The translations under genes were made by a program, and so were the position numbers. A stretch of DNA of 64,000 nt from Polychytrium aggregatum (taxonomy: Eukaryota > Chytridiomycota > Chytridiomycetes > Polychytriales), in contig NW_026516204.1 of the NCBI RefSeq assembly GCF_025602895.1, positions 992,001 through 1,056,000 on the forward strand. Direction: 5' to 3'. The first letter of the stretch is position 1. Every line of letters begins with the position of its first letter. Shown piece by piece: positions 1 to 9,801 of this stretch. The notes beneath the pieces were generated by a model. That model did no database searches. It was not told where the DNA came from and saw only the letters and a program-made list of their open reading frames with translations.

Positions 1-1251
1 CCTTGCAGTGCATGGAGGAACTATCGTGCACACGGCCGGAGGAGTGTCCAGAGCGAGCTGCTTGAGGGCCCACTTGATCCTGGATGCCAGCTTGTTGATC
101 TTGGCCTTGGTGGTGCCGAGCTCAGACTTGGCCGTGGTGAACCTCTTGTCGTCGGAGGGGATGCCTCTGGCAGTGAGCTCGTCCAGCTTGGCCTGGCGCT
201 GCAGCTCAGTGACTCGGAGGGCGGGCATGTCACAGTCGATCCACTTGTGGACATTGTCGACCATCTTGTCTCGGGCGAGGATTCTCACATGGTGTGAGAG
301 GCGATGGAGGGCCCGGAAGCGGTCCTGGTCGCTGCTGTACCGAAACTCGTCCAGGACGTGGCCAAAGTCTGGATAGAGGAACTCGAGATCGGCCTTGGGT
401 GGAGTCTGCCCTGGTTTCTCGAAGAGCTCGAGACAAGCCTCGATGGCTTCGTGCTTGTGCTTGTTGGCTGGGAAGACGGCAGCACAGAAGCGGCGAAGGA
501 GTCGCCAGTAGGCCAGGTTGAGGTGGGTGGTGCAGTTGGTGGCATAGGCATTGACAGCGAGAGTGAGAAGCTGACTGTGAGCACCATCAGGCAGACGAGG
601 GGCCGGAGGCAGGTCTGCGTGCCGAGTGGTCTGGTAGTCGCGAAAGGAAGCGACCAGATGCTCGTTGTATTTCTCATTGTCCCCGGTCGGGGAGAGGGCA
701 CCGTCCTCGACAATCGTGAAGCATTGGCGGATGAAAGCAGGGGTGGACTTGGAGATGACAGGGACGGGAAGATCCTGCTCGATGCACCGGAGGATGTGCA
801 GGTTGAGCAGCCTGGATGCCTCGAACTGGATCTGGGTCATGGTCTCGACGGTGGCCTGGATCTTGTCGCGGAGAGCGGGATTGAGACAACAGCCATCCAT
901 CGTCTGCTTGAAGCAGCTGAACTGAGGGGCGGATGACCTTCCATCCACGAGTGGGACGACAGAACTCTTGAGGGGCCGGTATTTGGGACACTTGTTGGTG
1001 TTGCTTCGCTCCTGGTCGGTGCCATCGCACTGGCGACATCGCTTGACAGGACCAGATGAGGGACCAGGCTCGGTGGGATCGACATCCATTGGATCTGCAG
1101 AAGCAGTGGTGGTGAGCGACGGAGCAACAGACGACCAAGCATGCGTGAGATCAGAATACGAACCAGAGACAGGCTCCGACTGTGACTTGGCTTTCTTGGG
1201 CCTGGGTGGCCGAGGCTGGCCATCACCGGTACCCTTACGCTTCGGAGGCAT
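1..1251 (-). CDS. Fanzor (TnpB-like RNA-guided nuclease), N-terminal part, copy 1
   Basis: The frame is open from the ATG at 1251 to the window edge (417 codons) and matches residues 1-419 of the intact 789-residue Fanzor at 53737-56106, with substitutions and a two-codon length difference near residue 66. This half holds the basic N-terminus and the alpha-helical region; the RuvC and zinc-ribbon parts are off the window. In the N-terminal zinc-knuckle segment, copy 1 has CRQCDGTD followed by ERSN where copy 2 has CPKC and ERCN, so one putative zinc-binding Cys is Ser here. Over the last bases (about 4-6) copy 1 aligns to copy 2 only with a one-base gap, which may be a frameshift. Whether copy 1 still makes a full protein cannot be told here. 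Confidence 0.9.
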   Translation of the reverse strand, partial: MPPKRKGTGDGQPRPPRPKKAKSQSEPVSGSYSDLTHAWSSVAPSLTTTASADPMDVDPTEPGPSSGPVKRCRQCDGTDQERSNTNKCPKYRPLKSSVVPLVDGRSSAPQFSCFKQTMDGCCLNPALRDKIQATVETMTQIQFEASRLLNLHILRCIEQDLPVPVISKSTPAFIRQCFTIVEDGALSPTGDNEKYNEHLVASFRDYQTTRHADLPPAPRLPDGAHSQLLTLAVNAYATNCTTHLNLAYWRLLRRFCAAVFPANKHKHEAIEACLELFEKPGQTPPKADLEFLYPDFGHVLDEFRYSSDQDRFRALHRLSHHVRILARDKMVDNVHKWIDCDMPALRVTELQRQAKLDELTARGIPSDDKRFTTAKSELGTTKAKINKLASRIKWALKQLALDTPPAVCTIVPPCTAR

Positions 1252-1378
1252 GGGGGCAGAGAATGCTGGATGCCTGCCAGTGGTACTGGTCAGAGCAGAG
1301 ACTTTTTTTATCGTACAATAGCGCGATGATCAGATCAAGGCGAGATGATGGAAGAAAGCAGCAGGACGAAGGTGCGGC

Positions 1379-1385
1379 ATTTATA
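1379..1385 (-). promoter_or_regulatory. TATA box upstream of Fanzor, copy 1
   Basis: A TATAAAT sequence on the minus strand lies about 130 bases upstream of the Fanzor ATG and is conserved at 56234-56240 in copy 2. Its role as a promoter is inferred from sequence and position only. Confidence 0.4.
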
Positions 1386-1501
1386 CCCGAGAGCAGGAGC
1401 CCGTCTTTGCGGGCTGGTTGGGGAAGCGACCTGTTCAAAAATCGCCGAGAGGTTCAAGCCAGGGATGTGAACGCGAAAATGGCGGCTTGATTGGAGGGAA
1501 C

Positions 1502-2434
1502 TCAACCCCAGAAGCGCATCGCTCGCTCAATCAGCCGTGGGAAGACATCTGGAAGCACCCTCCGCACGGCAGACTCAAACAGGGTCACCATCCCGACTCT
1601 GAACCCCTCGGACGCATTCAGCGCTGCCACCTTCCTGTACTGGTGCTTCACAATCCCAAAGAAGTTCTCGATGGGATTGAAGTCGGGTGAAGCAGGTGGG
1701 GTGAAGATCACTGACCATCCTCGGCGCTCGATGCAGTCCAGGACAGCCATTGTCTTGTGCATGCTGACATTGTCCATCACAACCACAGAGTCGTCTGGGA
1801 AGGTCGCTCGCTCAAAGAACTCGACCATCGAGTGTGTCTTGAATGATGTGGAGATGTACATGCGATGCAGCACACCAGAGTGGTTGATTGCAAATGCAGC
1901 CGAGACAGACTTGCGTTTCATGTGATTGCGCTGGCGAAGCGGAGCACCCTTCGGTGAGTATCCGTAAAGAGGGAAAATGGATCTCCTGATCCCTGTCTCG
2001 TCGACAAAAACGAATCACCGCGGGTCGATGGAGCAGGCCTGGTCCCTGAACTGTGCCACTCGCTCATCCAGTCGCTTGGACTTGTAGAGGTGTGTTGCCC
2101 TCTTGTGTGAGAGACCTGCTCGGTGGATGGCAGTGTGGCAGAGTGAGAGTGATACTTTCCTCTGGAGGATGGACTCGAGCTTGCACCGCAACACAGGACC
2201 AGTCTGGAACGGGTCCTGTTCAATCAGGGTGCGAATGACTGGACATGCCTGCTCAAAGAAAGTGGATCTGCGAGCTGGGACCCGGGATGGGTCATCCAGC
2301 TTGCATCCTCGGTGCCATCGATGGATGGTGCTCTTGGATACACTGAATATGGAGGCGACCTTACGCAGGCTATGGATGAGGGCGTAGCATCGCAATGCGG
2401 CGGTGCGAAAGTCGGATGTGTGGCGAATGGTCAT
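1502..2434 (-). pseudogene. Tc1/mariner (IS630-like) DDE transposase, copy 1, nonsense-disrupted
   Basis: From the ATG at 2434 the frame encodes about 310 residues. A Homeo/HTH-like N-terminus (KVASIFSVSKSTIHRW) is followed by a DDE domain with VDETG, then MDNVSMHK, then NPIENFFG, the three acidic positions of the Tc1/mariner and IS630 families. A TGA at 2015-2017 replaces the CGA arginine codon present in copy 2, just before the first catalytic Asp, so only a DNA-binding fragment could be made. Downstream of the stop the frame is otherwise intact to 1502. The frame also continues upstream of 2434 without an ATG to about 2476. The protein would cut and join transposon ends at TA targets; this copy should be unable to. 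Confidence 0.92.
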
Positions 2435-2490
2435 GGCCAGCGCGCGATAACATTGGGTAACAAAATATTCGATCAATGGTCAAAACCTGG

Positions 2491-2510
2491 GTGTCCCGTT
2501 TTTTATTGGA
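2491..2510 (-). repeat. Right terminal inverted repeat of transposon copy 1
   Basis: Read inward on the minus strand the end is TAAAAAACGGGACA, followed by CCCAGG. The core AAAACGGGACA recurs at the left end of copy 2 (53651-53664). The exact outer boundary is uncertain because TTGGAT follows in both copies. Confidence 0.7.
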
Positions 2511-3795
2511 TCGACCGAAATAACCTCGCCGCATCTGATCCACATCCCGCCCCCATCTGTCTGGCCGCTGCAGCGACCGGCAAGCTCAGATCGTCTGATT
2601 CTCTTCGCCCTGCTCACACCAGCTGGCTCTGCAGCTGCTCTCTCCTCGCTCCTCGGCATCTCTCAGCATGACCGAGGATGACCAGCATCGCGATCACATG
2701 TGGACCGGATAGTGGTGCTGCGTCCTTCGGCGAGCTGCCAAACGGCGAGCTGATCGTTGGGGTCTGCATGGAACGAATGATACGGCAGGCCTCGGTCAGT
2801 CAGCATGCTCTCCGCGCTTGCCAAAGCGGCCCGATCGGCACCAAAGCACAGGGCGCGATTGTCAGGTCGTAAAATATGTGTTTCAGGCATGGTCCCCGGC
2901 CCCGAGGGGCCTTGGGACTATGAAATTAAGCCTTCTACGTAACATCATTCGGATCTGCTGCTGTGGTTTGTGCAGCGCAGAGGGAGACCGCATCTCGGGA
3001 CAGGGTACTCACCGGCGCCGGAGGAAGAGGTCCCAGGACATGCGCATGTGGTCGCTGCTGGCACACTGAAGCAGATCGAGAAGGAAACGGACAGATGCGG
3101 GCAGAGGCAAGAGAGAGAGGAGAGCGCAAAGAATCCGCTGTTTTGATGTCGCGCGCCAAGCCACATGCGCCACACTCCCGATCACCGACACAGAACGTTC
3201 TGTGCGGGGCAGATTCGGATCCAATCGGCAGCAAGGGGCAGGGGGTGCAGCCAGGGGAAGATGTGGTGCTGGGCCCGCCGTTGGCACCGATGCCGATGGC
3301 CATCTGGTGGCCGGTTGCCTCGGCCGGACACAACTTGTGTCTGCCATCACGGCAGCCACCGCCGAGCAGCCCGAAGCCCGAAGCTGCATCCGAGCACCAC
3401 TCGAATCGGCTGTTTCTCTGGCCTCGGTCTCGATCCGTCGCGTCAACCCGAGCATCCATCGCCTGTAGCACGCCGAACGCCGCTCTATTGAACGCAGCTG
3501 TCCAGCGAACATATTGCCGCTTTCTACGCAAGTGCAACTGCTGCATTGGCACCATCTCCCCCCCTCGCCACGCAGTCTTCTCGACCACACTCGGTCTGCG
3601 GCGCGTACTTTCGTCCTCGTCACTGCGGCTGCCACCGACATCCGTTTGCCTCGTCTGGCCCATCCCGTTTCAACTCCGGCATGCTGAGATGCTCTCGTGT
3701 TGCGGTGGACGTTCCAAAAGTAATGATAGGCCCACGCAGCAACCGATACCGCAGCCAACGTCGTCACCAGTATCGCAGCTCGCTCTGGGATATCA
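2511..3795. other. Flank of transposon copy 1, no convincing gene
   Basis: About 1.3 kb of GC-rich DNA with overlapping open frames on both strands and no recognised domain. A weak minus-strand candidate (3009-3827) is listed separately. Confidence 0.5.
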
Positions 3796-3827
3796 GTGTG
3801 TCGTCGTGCCCGATTAGCTCGCATCAT
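3009..3827 (-). CDS. Doubtful open frame with one N-terminal membrane segment
   Basis: A 272-codon open frame. Its only protein-like feature is a hydrophobic stretch near residues 19-38 (AAILVTTLAAVSVAAWAYHY) after a basic N-terminus, as in small inner-membrane or type II proteins. The rest is Arg-, Ser- and Ala-rich with no domain and could be chance in GC-rich DNA. It overlaps the start of the plus-strand frame at 3796, so at most one of the two starts is right. It is not recognised as any known family. Confidence 0.18.
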   Translation of the reverse strand: MMRANRARRHTDIPERAAILVTTLAAVSVAAWAYHYFWNVHRNTRASQHAGVETGWARRGKRMSVAAAVTRTKVRAADRVWSRRLRGEGGRWCQCSSCTCVESGNMFAGQLRSIERRSACYRRWMLGLTRRIETEARETADSSGARMQLRASGCSAVAAVMADTSCVRPRQPATRWPSASVPTAGPAPHLPLAAPPAPCCRLDPNLPRTERSVSVIGSVAHVAWRATSKQRILCALLSLLPLPASVRFLLDLLQCASSDHMRMSWDLFLRRR

Positions 3828-5280
3828 TCTCGCGCAGCCATTTCTGACGGCCTTGCTCGTTTCCGCGACGCTCGTTGATCCAGGAAAAGTTCAGAACAGC
3901 TCCCTTCCGGGAAGCTCGTCGTCAAAGAGCGCCCAGGTCATCCGGACCCAGCCCAAGCCTCTGGTCGTGGCGCCGATACGGATCCAGTCCGGTGGTCCGA
4001 CGAGATCCCAGACCCTCCAGGTGCACTTTGCCGATGAGGTGACGCCTCAGAAGGCTCGCAAGGAGCCTGAAGGTGCCGCAGTGCCTCCGAAAAAGTCTGA
4101 GCCCAAGACGCTACCGAGTCCCAGGCCTCCACGGAGAGAGGTTCTGGCTCAGGGACAGCCCGACTCGGACTCTGAGCAGCCTTCTGTCTCCAACAAAGCC
4201 AATGAATCGCAGGGCTCCGCGGCACCAGCAAATCTACCATCGCCACAAGCCGACCCAGGCACATCATCCAAACCAAGAGAAAGCATCGGATCCTCCCGCG
4301 TCTCTGGATCCAGCGAGAAGCCTCAGCCACAGTTTGGAGCCGCAGGCCCATCTAAACCCAAAACCAGCAGCGAGGAGACCGACATTCGCACACACTCGAC
4401 GACCGTCGCCGCTTCCAACATCACCAACATCACAACCTCATCCAATGTCACCTATGTTGTCAGTGCCTCTGGAGGTACCACTGTCGTTCGCACATCTGGC
4501 ACATCAACCAGTACTGTCCCATCCGCAGACACAAGCGGCCCTCCGGAGCTCAGTTTCACATCCTTTGCAACAAAACCATCATTACCCGCACCCGCATCCG
4601 CACCAGCGCTTCCAACAGCGCCGTCGACATCCTCCTCCTTCTCGCCTCGGTCAGAGCGACTCGACACAACACAATCCGGCCCCAACGAAAGCCGAAAGGT
4701 GCTTCGGAAAAACGACTCGGGGAGCACCGTGGCCGTCCCGTTTGCCTCAGATCCGCCGCCTGGGAACCGAAACGCCGTGCCAGTCTCTGCCTTCCAGAGT
4801 CGGCCAGAGAGCAGCAACGAAAGCGTCAATGCGCCAACGCCGATGCTGAACGCCTTTTCGAACGAAGCCGCCAATCCTGCGCAGGGAGATTCGGACGGCC
4901 TGAGCTCACTGGCTGATGGACTCTTGAGCTTTCTGGCGCTTGGCCGTAAACCACAGGCCCAGGTCATTGTCATGAAGCCTGTTGCTGCTCCCCTCGCCGA
5001 CAATATCGGGCTGCTTGAGGACTTTGACGAAGACGACGATGACGGCGACGACGGCATCGAAGTCATGCTTGAAGCCGGCCCGCTGGCACACAAGGGCCAC
5101 CGGCGTGTGTTTGACATGGGCGATTCGGCCAGCCAGCTCACCGACACCTCCTCAACCGATGCCATCTTTGAGAGCTCGCTGGAAAAAAGGAAGCCCGACG
5201 AAAAGCCTGCCGCTGCACCGCGATCCAAAATCAAGCCCATGCCGACCAAGCATCCCTTTGCCTTTGACGACGAGGACTAG
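3796..5280 (+). CDS. Hypothetical low-complexity Ser/Thr/Pro-rich protein
   Basis: An open frame of up to 494 codons. The encoded protein is largely disordered: Ser/Thr/Pro-rich through residues ~30-380, then an acidic stretch (EDFDEDDDDGDDG) and a C-terminus ending FAFDDED. Third-position bias and the long frame through low-complexity sequence suggest it is coding. The first ~28 codons may be non-coding: a plausible 3' splice site (TTGATCCAG) lies just before 3883, so the true start may lie in an upstream exon. No enzymatic domain is seen, and function is unknown. It lies tail to tail with COG6. Confidence 0.5.
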   Translation: MCRRARLARIILAQPFLTALLVSATLVDPGKVQNSSLPGSSSSKSAQVIRTQPKPLVVAPIRIQSGGPTRSQTLQVHFADEVTPQKARKEPEGAAVPPKKSEPKTLPSPRPPRREVLAQGQPDSDSEQPSVSNKANESQGSAAPANLPSPQADPGTSSKPRESIGSSRVSGSSEKPQPQFGAAGPSKPKTSSEETDIRTHSTTVAASNITNITTSSNVTYVVSASGGTTVVRTSGTSTSTVPSADTSGPPELSFTSFATKPSLPAPASAPALPTAPSTSSSFSPRSERLDTTQSGPNESRKVLRKNDSGSTVAVPFASDPPPGNRNAVPVSAFQSRPESSNESVNAPTPMLNAFSNEAANPAQGDSDGLSSLADGLLSFLALGRKPQAQVIVMKPVAAPLADNIGLLEDFDEDDDDGDDGIEVMLEAGPLAHKGHRRVFDMGDSASQLTDTSSTDAIFESSLEKRKPDEKPAAAPRSKIKPMPTKHPFAFDDED

Positions 5281-5659
5281 TCACGGAGGGCTTGCGTGTT
5301 TCTTGGAACTGCTCGAGGTCCATTGTTTCTGAGTGTGGGGGGTTCTTGGACCCTTGTCGCTGTGCTGCGGGCACTGCCCTTTGGAAGGCTCGCCCCAATT
5401 CTGCTTCTCGATGCTCTTCTATGACCCTGCTTCCATACACAATAGACAGCCGGGTTGGCTCGACCCGGTGCCTATTTGCAGCCGAGCTTCCAAGCCAAGT
5501 CAAGCAGGGCGTGTTGGCAAGTCGACTTCCGAAACAGCAGCGATTTATTGGCTGGCAGCGGCCCTGAGGGCACTTTTCCGTGTGCTTCCTTGGCTGGCAT
5601 GGCGGATCGTTCGCATTGCTGGGAATATCCACTGCTCGGCTACACCGCGTCGGCATCCC
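5281..5659. other. Intergenic, convergent 3' ends
   Basis: About 380 bases between the convergent hypothetical gene and COG6. No gene, repeat or RNA recognised. Confidence 0.5.
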
Positions 5660-8600
5660 TCACAGTAGATCATCACCCAGCAGCGTCTCGACCTCGCCCA
5701 CTGTTCGGGCCAGGATTGTCGACGGGAACTCGTATCGGTTGGAGGGATCCATAACGGCGTCGTGGAATCGCGAGTAGTCGTCGACAAAGAGCCTCAGCGC
5801 TCGCTGGACCACGGTCTTGGCCAGGCGCGAGCTCGTGAGCCGCGCAAGCAACGACGACGCCTCGACAGCGACATTGCAAAGGAAAGTGTCGAGCTGGGAC
5901 ATGGCGTCGGAGATGGAGCGGGCGTCCATTCCGGGGAGGAGCGCGAGTGGTTCCTGGCAGTGGCGTGGGCGTTGGATACAGCATCAGCACGAGCGACGCA
6001 GACACGGACGATGGAGATGCCCAGCGAAATACTCCCCCGCTGCTCAAACCACGCAAGAGATTGATTCGGACAGCTGCAGCGTATCTCACATGCTTATCAT
6101 TCTTGTCCATGGTCTCAACCATGTAAGCCAAGCCTGAGCGCTTGAGAATCGTTGTGTGCTGTGGGGGAAGGACGAGATCAAACACGATCATGCGAGTGAG
6201 GATACTGGCTCGCGACCAACACTCCAAGCAGCCAAAAGAAAGCGTACCAGTACGCACGTCCACGTCGCGACGGATGGCATACCTGCTCCTGGATCAACGT
6301 TTCAAGTTGATGCTGAATCTGACCTTCGAGTGCCGCGATTTGCTGGTCGGTGAAGGGATATGGCTTCAAGGTCGTCTGTTGCGCGAGGCGCAATGCGATT
6401 CAAGGCAGCAACGGGCTGTCAGACACTCTCGGAGACTCGCGGGGGCCAGGACCATCGATCGTGAACAAAACCGTCGTACCTGAACGTGGTAGAGGCAGTT
6501 GGCCATGTAGATGGCGCTCTCAAAGGTCGAGAGCGCGGCCGAACCGAGCACACAGACTTGCAGCAGTGGGTCGAGCAGGGCGCGCAGCAGGTTGGCAAAG
6601 TCCTTTTCGCGTTCCTCGTGCGGCACCAGCGATGACTGGTACGAGGTCATGATCTCTTTCTGTGGTTGCGAGTTGGGGCACCGGTGGGATCAGTCGCTCA
6701 TTGAGAGTGACGAGCCTGGATGTGCTGCCCTGCGCTGCTCGACAGTGGATATCCAACAAGACTACGGTGCCGTCTGGCAACTCGGTGCGCGCCTACCAGC
6801 TGCGAAACGGCGTCGTTGATGGTCGGGGAGGGCAGCAGATCGCGCTTTGGAGCCTGGGTGAGTTGGAGTCGGTGAGAAGAGCGGTCGCGCAGCCACCCAG
6901 GATGACATTCTGGGCAACCGTTCGGCGGATACTGACCTCAGGAGCCTTGATCATCTCGGATGCCTGGCCGTTCAGATTCTCGAAGAAGGCATGGTTGGCC
7001 ACTCCCTCGATCCTGGCATGGCGAATGCAGGGTCGGTCATGCGTTTCAAGCGCCTGTCTCTGCTGGGCATACAGCGCACTGGCTCAGTCCAAACTTACTC
7101 GTGCAGGGTGATGGTGAGCTCAGCCGACGACCCCAAGACTCGACTGACGGTGTTGTAGTAGAATTGGACGAGATTCATCAGCTTGTAGTTGACCAGGGGC
7201 TTCTGTTGCGTGGCGATGATGGACTCGAGACGAGCCTGGGTGGCATCATGGCGGATGTAAAAGTCAAAACACGACATTACGGAGAAAGGATCATCAGCTA
7301 GTTATGCAGGATGACAGTCATGCTGCTGCAAACTGAGAGCAATCCAGAAGCCTGGCACTCGGGCCGCTGCAGCACACTTACTCTCAGCGGACGGCACACG
7401 CCTTCGAGCCCTTTGTTCAAGATCCGTTCCACCACGTCCGAGTCATCCAGAAGGGACTCAAGGCCGGACGGGGAATCTTCCTCGGCTGAGCTCTGTGTCC
7501 GGATAGGACTGTGCAGGGCCGGCTCTGTATTCGCATCCAAGAGTAAAGCCATGTTCGGCGAGAGGACTGGAGTGAGCGATCCAGTGCAGTCCAGTGCAGT
7601 CCAGTGCAGTCCAGTGCGAATACTATCATATTGGCGAGTCCGATTGCTGGCGATGGCGCACTGTCCGCCGACTTACTCTTGCGGATGTCGAACAGCCCCT
7701 CAAGCATCTCGTGCTCGCCCACCGAGGCCTGGTGGACCCACGCGAGCATTTCGCCGGCATATCGCAGAGGATCGTGGGCATGCAGCTCCATCGGCCTGGG
7801 AAAGCCACCCGGCCCGCCTCGGGTGAGGGCGTCAAGGAAGGCCTTCCCGACGGCCGTGCGCCGGATATGGCACACATCCTCGACGCATGTTCTGTTATCG
7901 GTAGCGAGGGCGATTGTCGTGCGGGGTTACTTGAGAGGGACACAGGCGAACTCGGACGATCGATGCGGACGGAGGAGCTGGCGATGGATGCGGCATAGAG
8001 TCACGCAAGGCGAGTCGACCAGAGAACTCACTGAAACAGAACTGGGCGAAGCTTGAGTGCTCGCATGGCGTCCTTGAGCGTTCGGTTGAGGTCCGGCATG
8101 TCCCGGGTCAGTCCGCGGCACTGGGCTTGTGTCCATTTGAACAACTTCTCGTAGGCCAGATCCTGGTAGATGGTGATGGAGTCCATGATCTCGAGGCTTG
8201 AAGATTCGAAGCCAAGGGCAGGCGGGGATCCGTCAGCGAGTGTGTGTGAATGCGCGGCGCTCGTCCGTTATCGAGAGGAAACGTCCAGACCGATTCTGGG
8301 TCAGCCACCTACCCTGCATGTTGATGGTCGGTGACAAGCAGCGCTCGACAGTCCTCGTTGATCTGGTGCAGATGGTCCAGGGCATCAAAGAAGCTCTTGT
8401 TGATCTCGAGATGTGGGGTCGTCAGGATCTGGATTTCTTGGTCCGAAAGCGTGAATCGCTTCACGAAGGCTTCGGCGAGCGATTTGCGGATGAGAGCACG
8501 TTGGCTGAGGAGATTAAAAAGGAGGTTCGAGATGAGCAATTGAGACAGCACGATGGAAGAAAGGGCGTGATGTCAGACCAAGCGAGCGAGAATCTGGGGG

Positions 8601-9421
8601 GAGGATGTTTTCACAGCCAGTCGGCGGCCATGGAGATGCCTGCGGCAATAGCTGGGCTGGCGAACATGGACCTGCTCTCCTTCATATCCTTGATTCTCGA
8701 CACAATTCGGAAGGTTCGCTCGTTTGCGGTCTTGAGCTTGTCTTCCATCTCCTGGCACTGCGAGTTCATTTCTGTGACCTGCTTTTCGATATCCAAGAAG
8801 GCCTGTCAAGCAAGCCAATGTTAGATCCTGGCGCTTTGCCTGTGCCACCGCCGTCGATGCTGGGATCAAGCGAAGCCGAGTCCCAGGCAGAGACGAGACG
8901 GTCCCATGTCGATATGGAATTGAGAAGGAGGAAGGGAGCGGAATGGCGATGTCGGGGTTGTTGTGTCGTTGCTCGCTGGCCCCGCTGCTGCTCATCTCGG
9001 ACAGCAAACACGGACCTGGTTGATGCCATTGAGCGAGTCGAGGAACCGGTTGTTCATCAAGATGACTCTGCGCTCGACATCTGCCCTGAAGCTTCGCTTG
9101 GATGTGCCCTTGCTAGACACATAGAACTCCGAGAGTGCCTCGAGCGCATTTTGAGTTTGTTGATCCTCAAGCGACTAGGATGGTGGTGGGGGGCCAAGGA
9201 GGAGTAAGGGGAGATGGGTTACGATGGGGAAGATGGAGATCCGGTGCGGCCAGCCAGGCCGATGCAGCAGGAGCCGAATGGCTTGTGGTGGACGGCTCGC
9301 TTACGATCGTGAGGACCTGGGCGAGCTTCTTGGCCAGGGGGTTGGTGTGGGCGAGCTTGCTCTGCGGCGTTGCTCCCGAGAGGTCTGCGGCAGCGCCGAT
9401 TGCAGGCTCGGCGGTGTCCAT
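5660..9421 (-). CDS. COG6: Conserved oligomeric Golgi complex subunit 6
   Basis: COG6 is a subunit of the COG vesicle-tethering complex at the Golgi, needed for retrograde intra-Golgi traffic. Fourteen exons read by eye: 9421-9305, 9174-9016, 8802-8672, 8504-8313, 8196-8032, 7891-7677, 7524-7382, 7235-7099, 7012-6937, 6853-6797, 6659-6480, 6375-6283, 6158-6090 and 5953-5660. All junctions keep frame and give 583 residues, close to the family (human 657). Diagnostic segments in order are [11 protein letters not shown] at the N-terminus, a coiled-coil exon ([16 protein letters not shown]), [12 protein letters not shown] with [13 protein letters not shown], the segment ending [19 protein letters not shown], and the C-terminal stretch [11 protein letters not shown]. 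Introns are mostly 80-140 nt. Intron 6 holds a decamer tandem repeat. Confidence 0.93.
7581..7618. repeat. Decamer tandem repeat in COG6 intron 6
   Basis: CCAGTGCAGT repeated three times and a fourth partial unit, wholly within the intron between 7524 and 7677. Confidence 0.9.
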
Positions 9422-9801
9422 CGCTGCAGAGCGAACGAGGGGGAAGGCGGCGGACTGTGCGGGAATCGGATTCAGGACAGATCCTGGTCCAAGCAGGCGG
9501 GAGTCGGTGCTGGCGGCCGCTGGCTGTTTCGTACACTACGCGCCACGGCCAGAACTCTGTTCGGATGGTCGATTTGATTGCATGTGGCTTTGCTCGACGC
9601 AAGCTGTCGCATACTAGACTGACACATGGGGGAGAGAGGGTGTCCTGAGTCCCCTGCATAAAGTGTGTATTTATCCACAGGGAGGGACGCTGGAGCTCAG
9701 CGCAAAAGACACCAGGGGTCTTGAAGGACCATCATCAGTTGATCTGGCAGAGAGCATCAGCACACCCTGCACGCACGCGGACGGAAATGTCACCAGGGCC
9801 T
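9422..9801. other. Intergenic between uS9m and COG6
   Basis: About 380 bases between the 3' end of uS9m and the COG6 start, both on the minus strand. It should hold the COG6 promoter; no recognisable element or RNA was seen. Confidence 0.5.

Larger units (their letters stand above)
1..2510 (-). mobile_element. Fanzor-carrying Tc1/mariner (IS630-like) transposon, copy 1, truncated by window edge
   Basis: The segment is near-identical (about 97% by eye) to positions 54849-57365 and has the same order on the minus strand: transposase upstream, Fanzor downstream. Similarity to copy 2 stops just past a terminal run reading TGTCCCGTTTTTTA at 2492-2505, after which the flanks diverge apart from six shared bases. 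The left half of the element, with the Fanzor C-terminal half and left inverted repeat, lies outside the window. The transposase is inactivated by an in-frame stop. Confidence 0.93.

Noticed and set aside
2935-3817. Overlapping long frames on both strands between the transposon and the hypothetical gene
   Set aside because: Arg/Ser/Pro-rich translations without domains, on both strands at once, as expected from GC-rich non-coding DNA. Only the one with a hydrophobic segment was kept, at low confidence.
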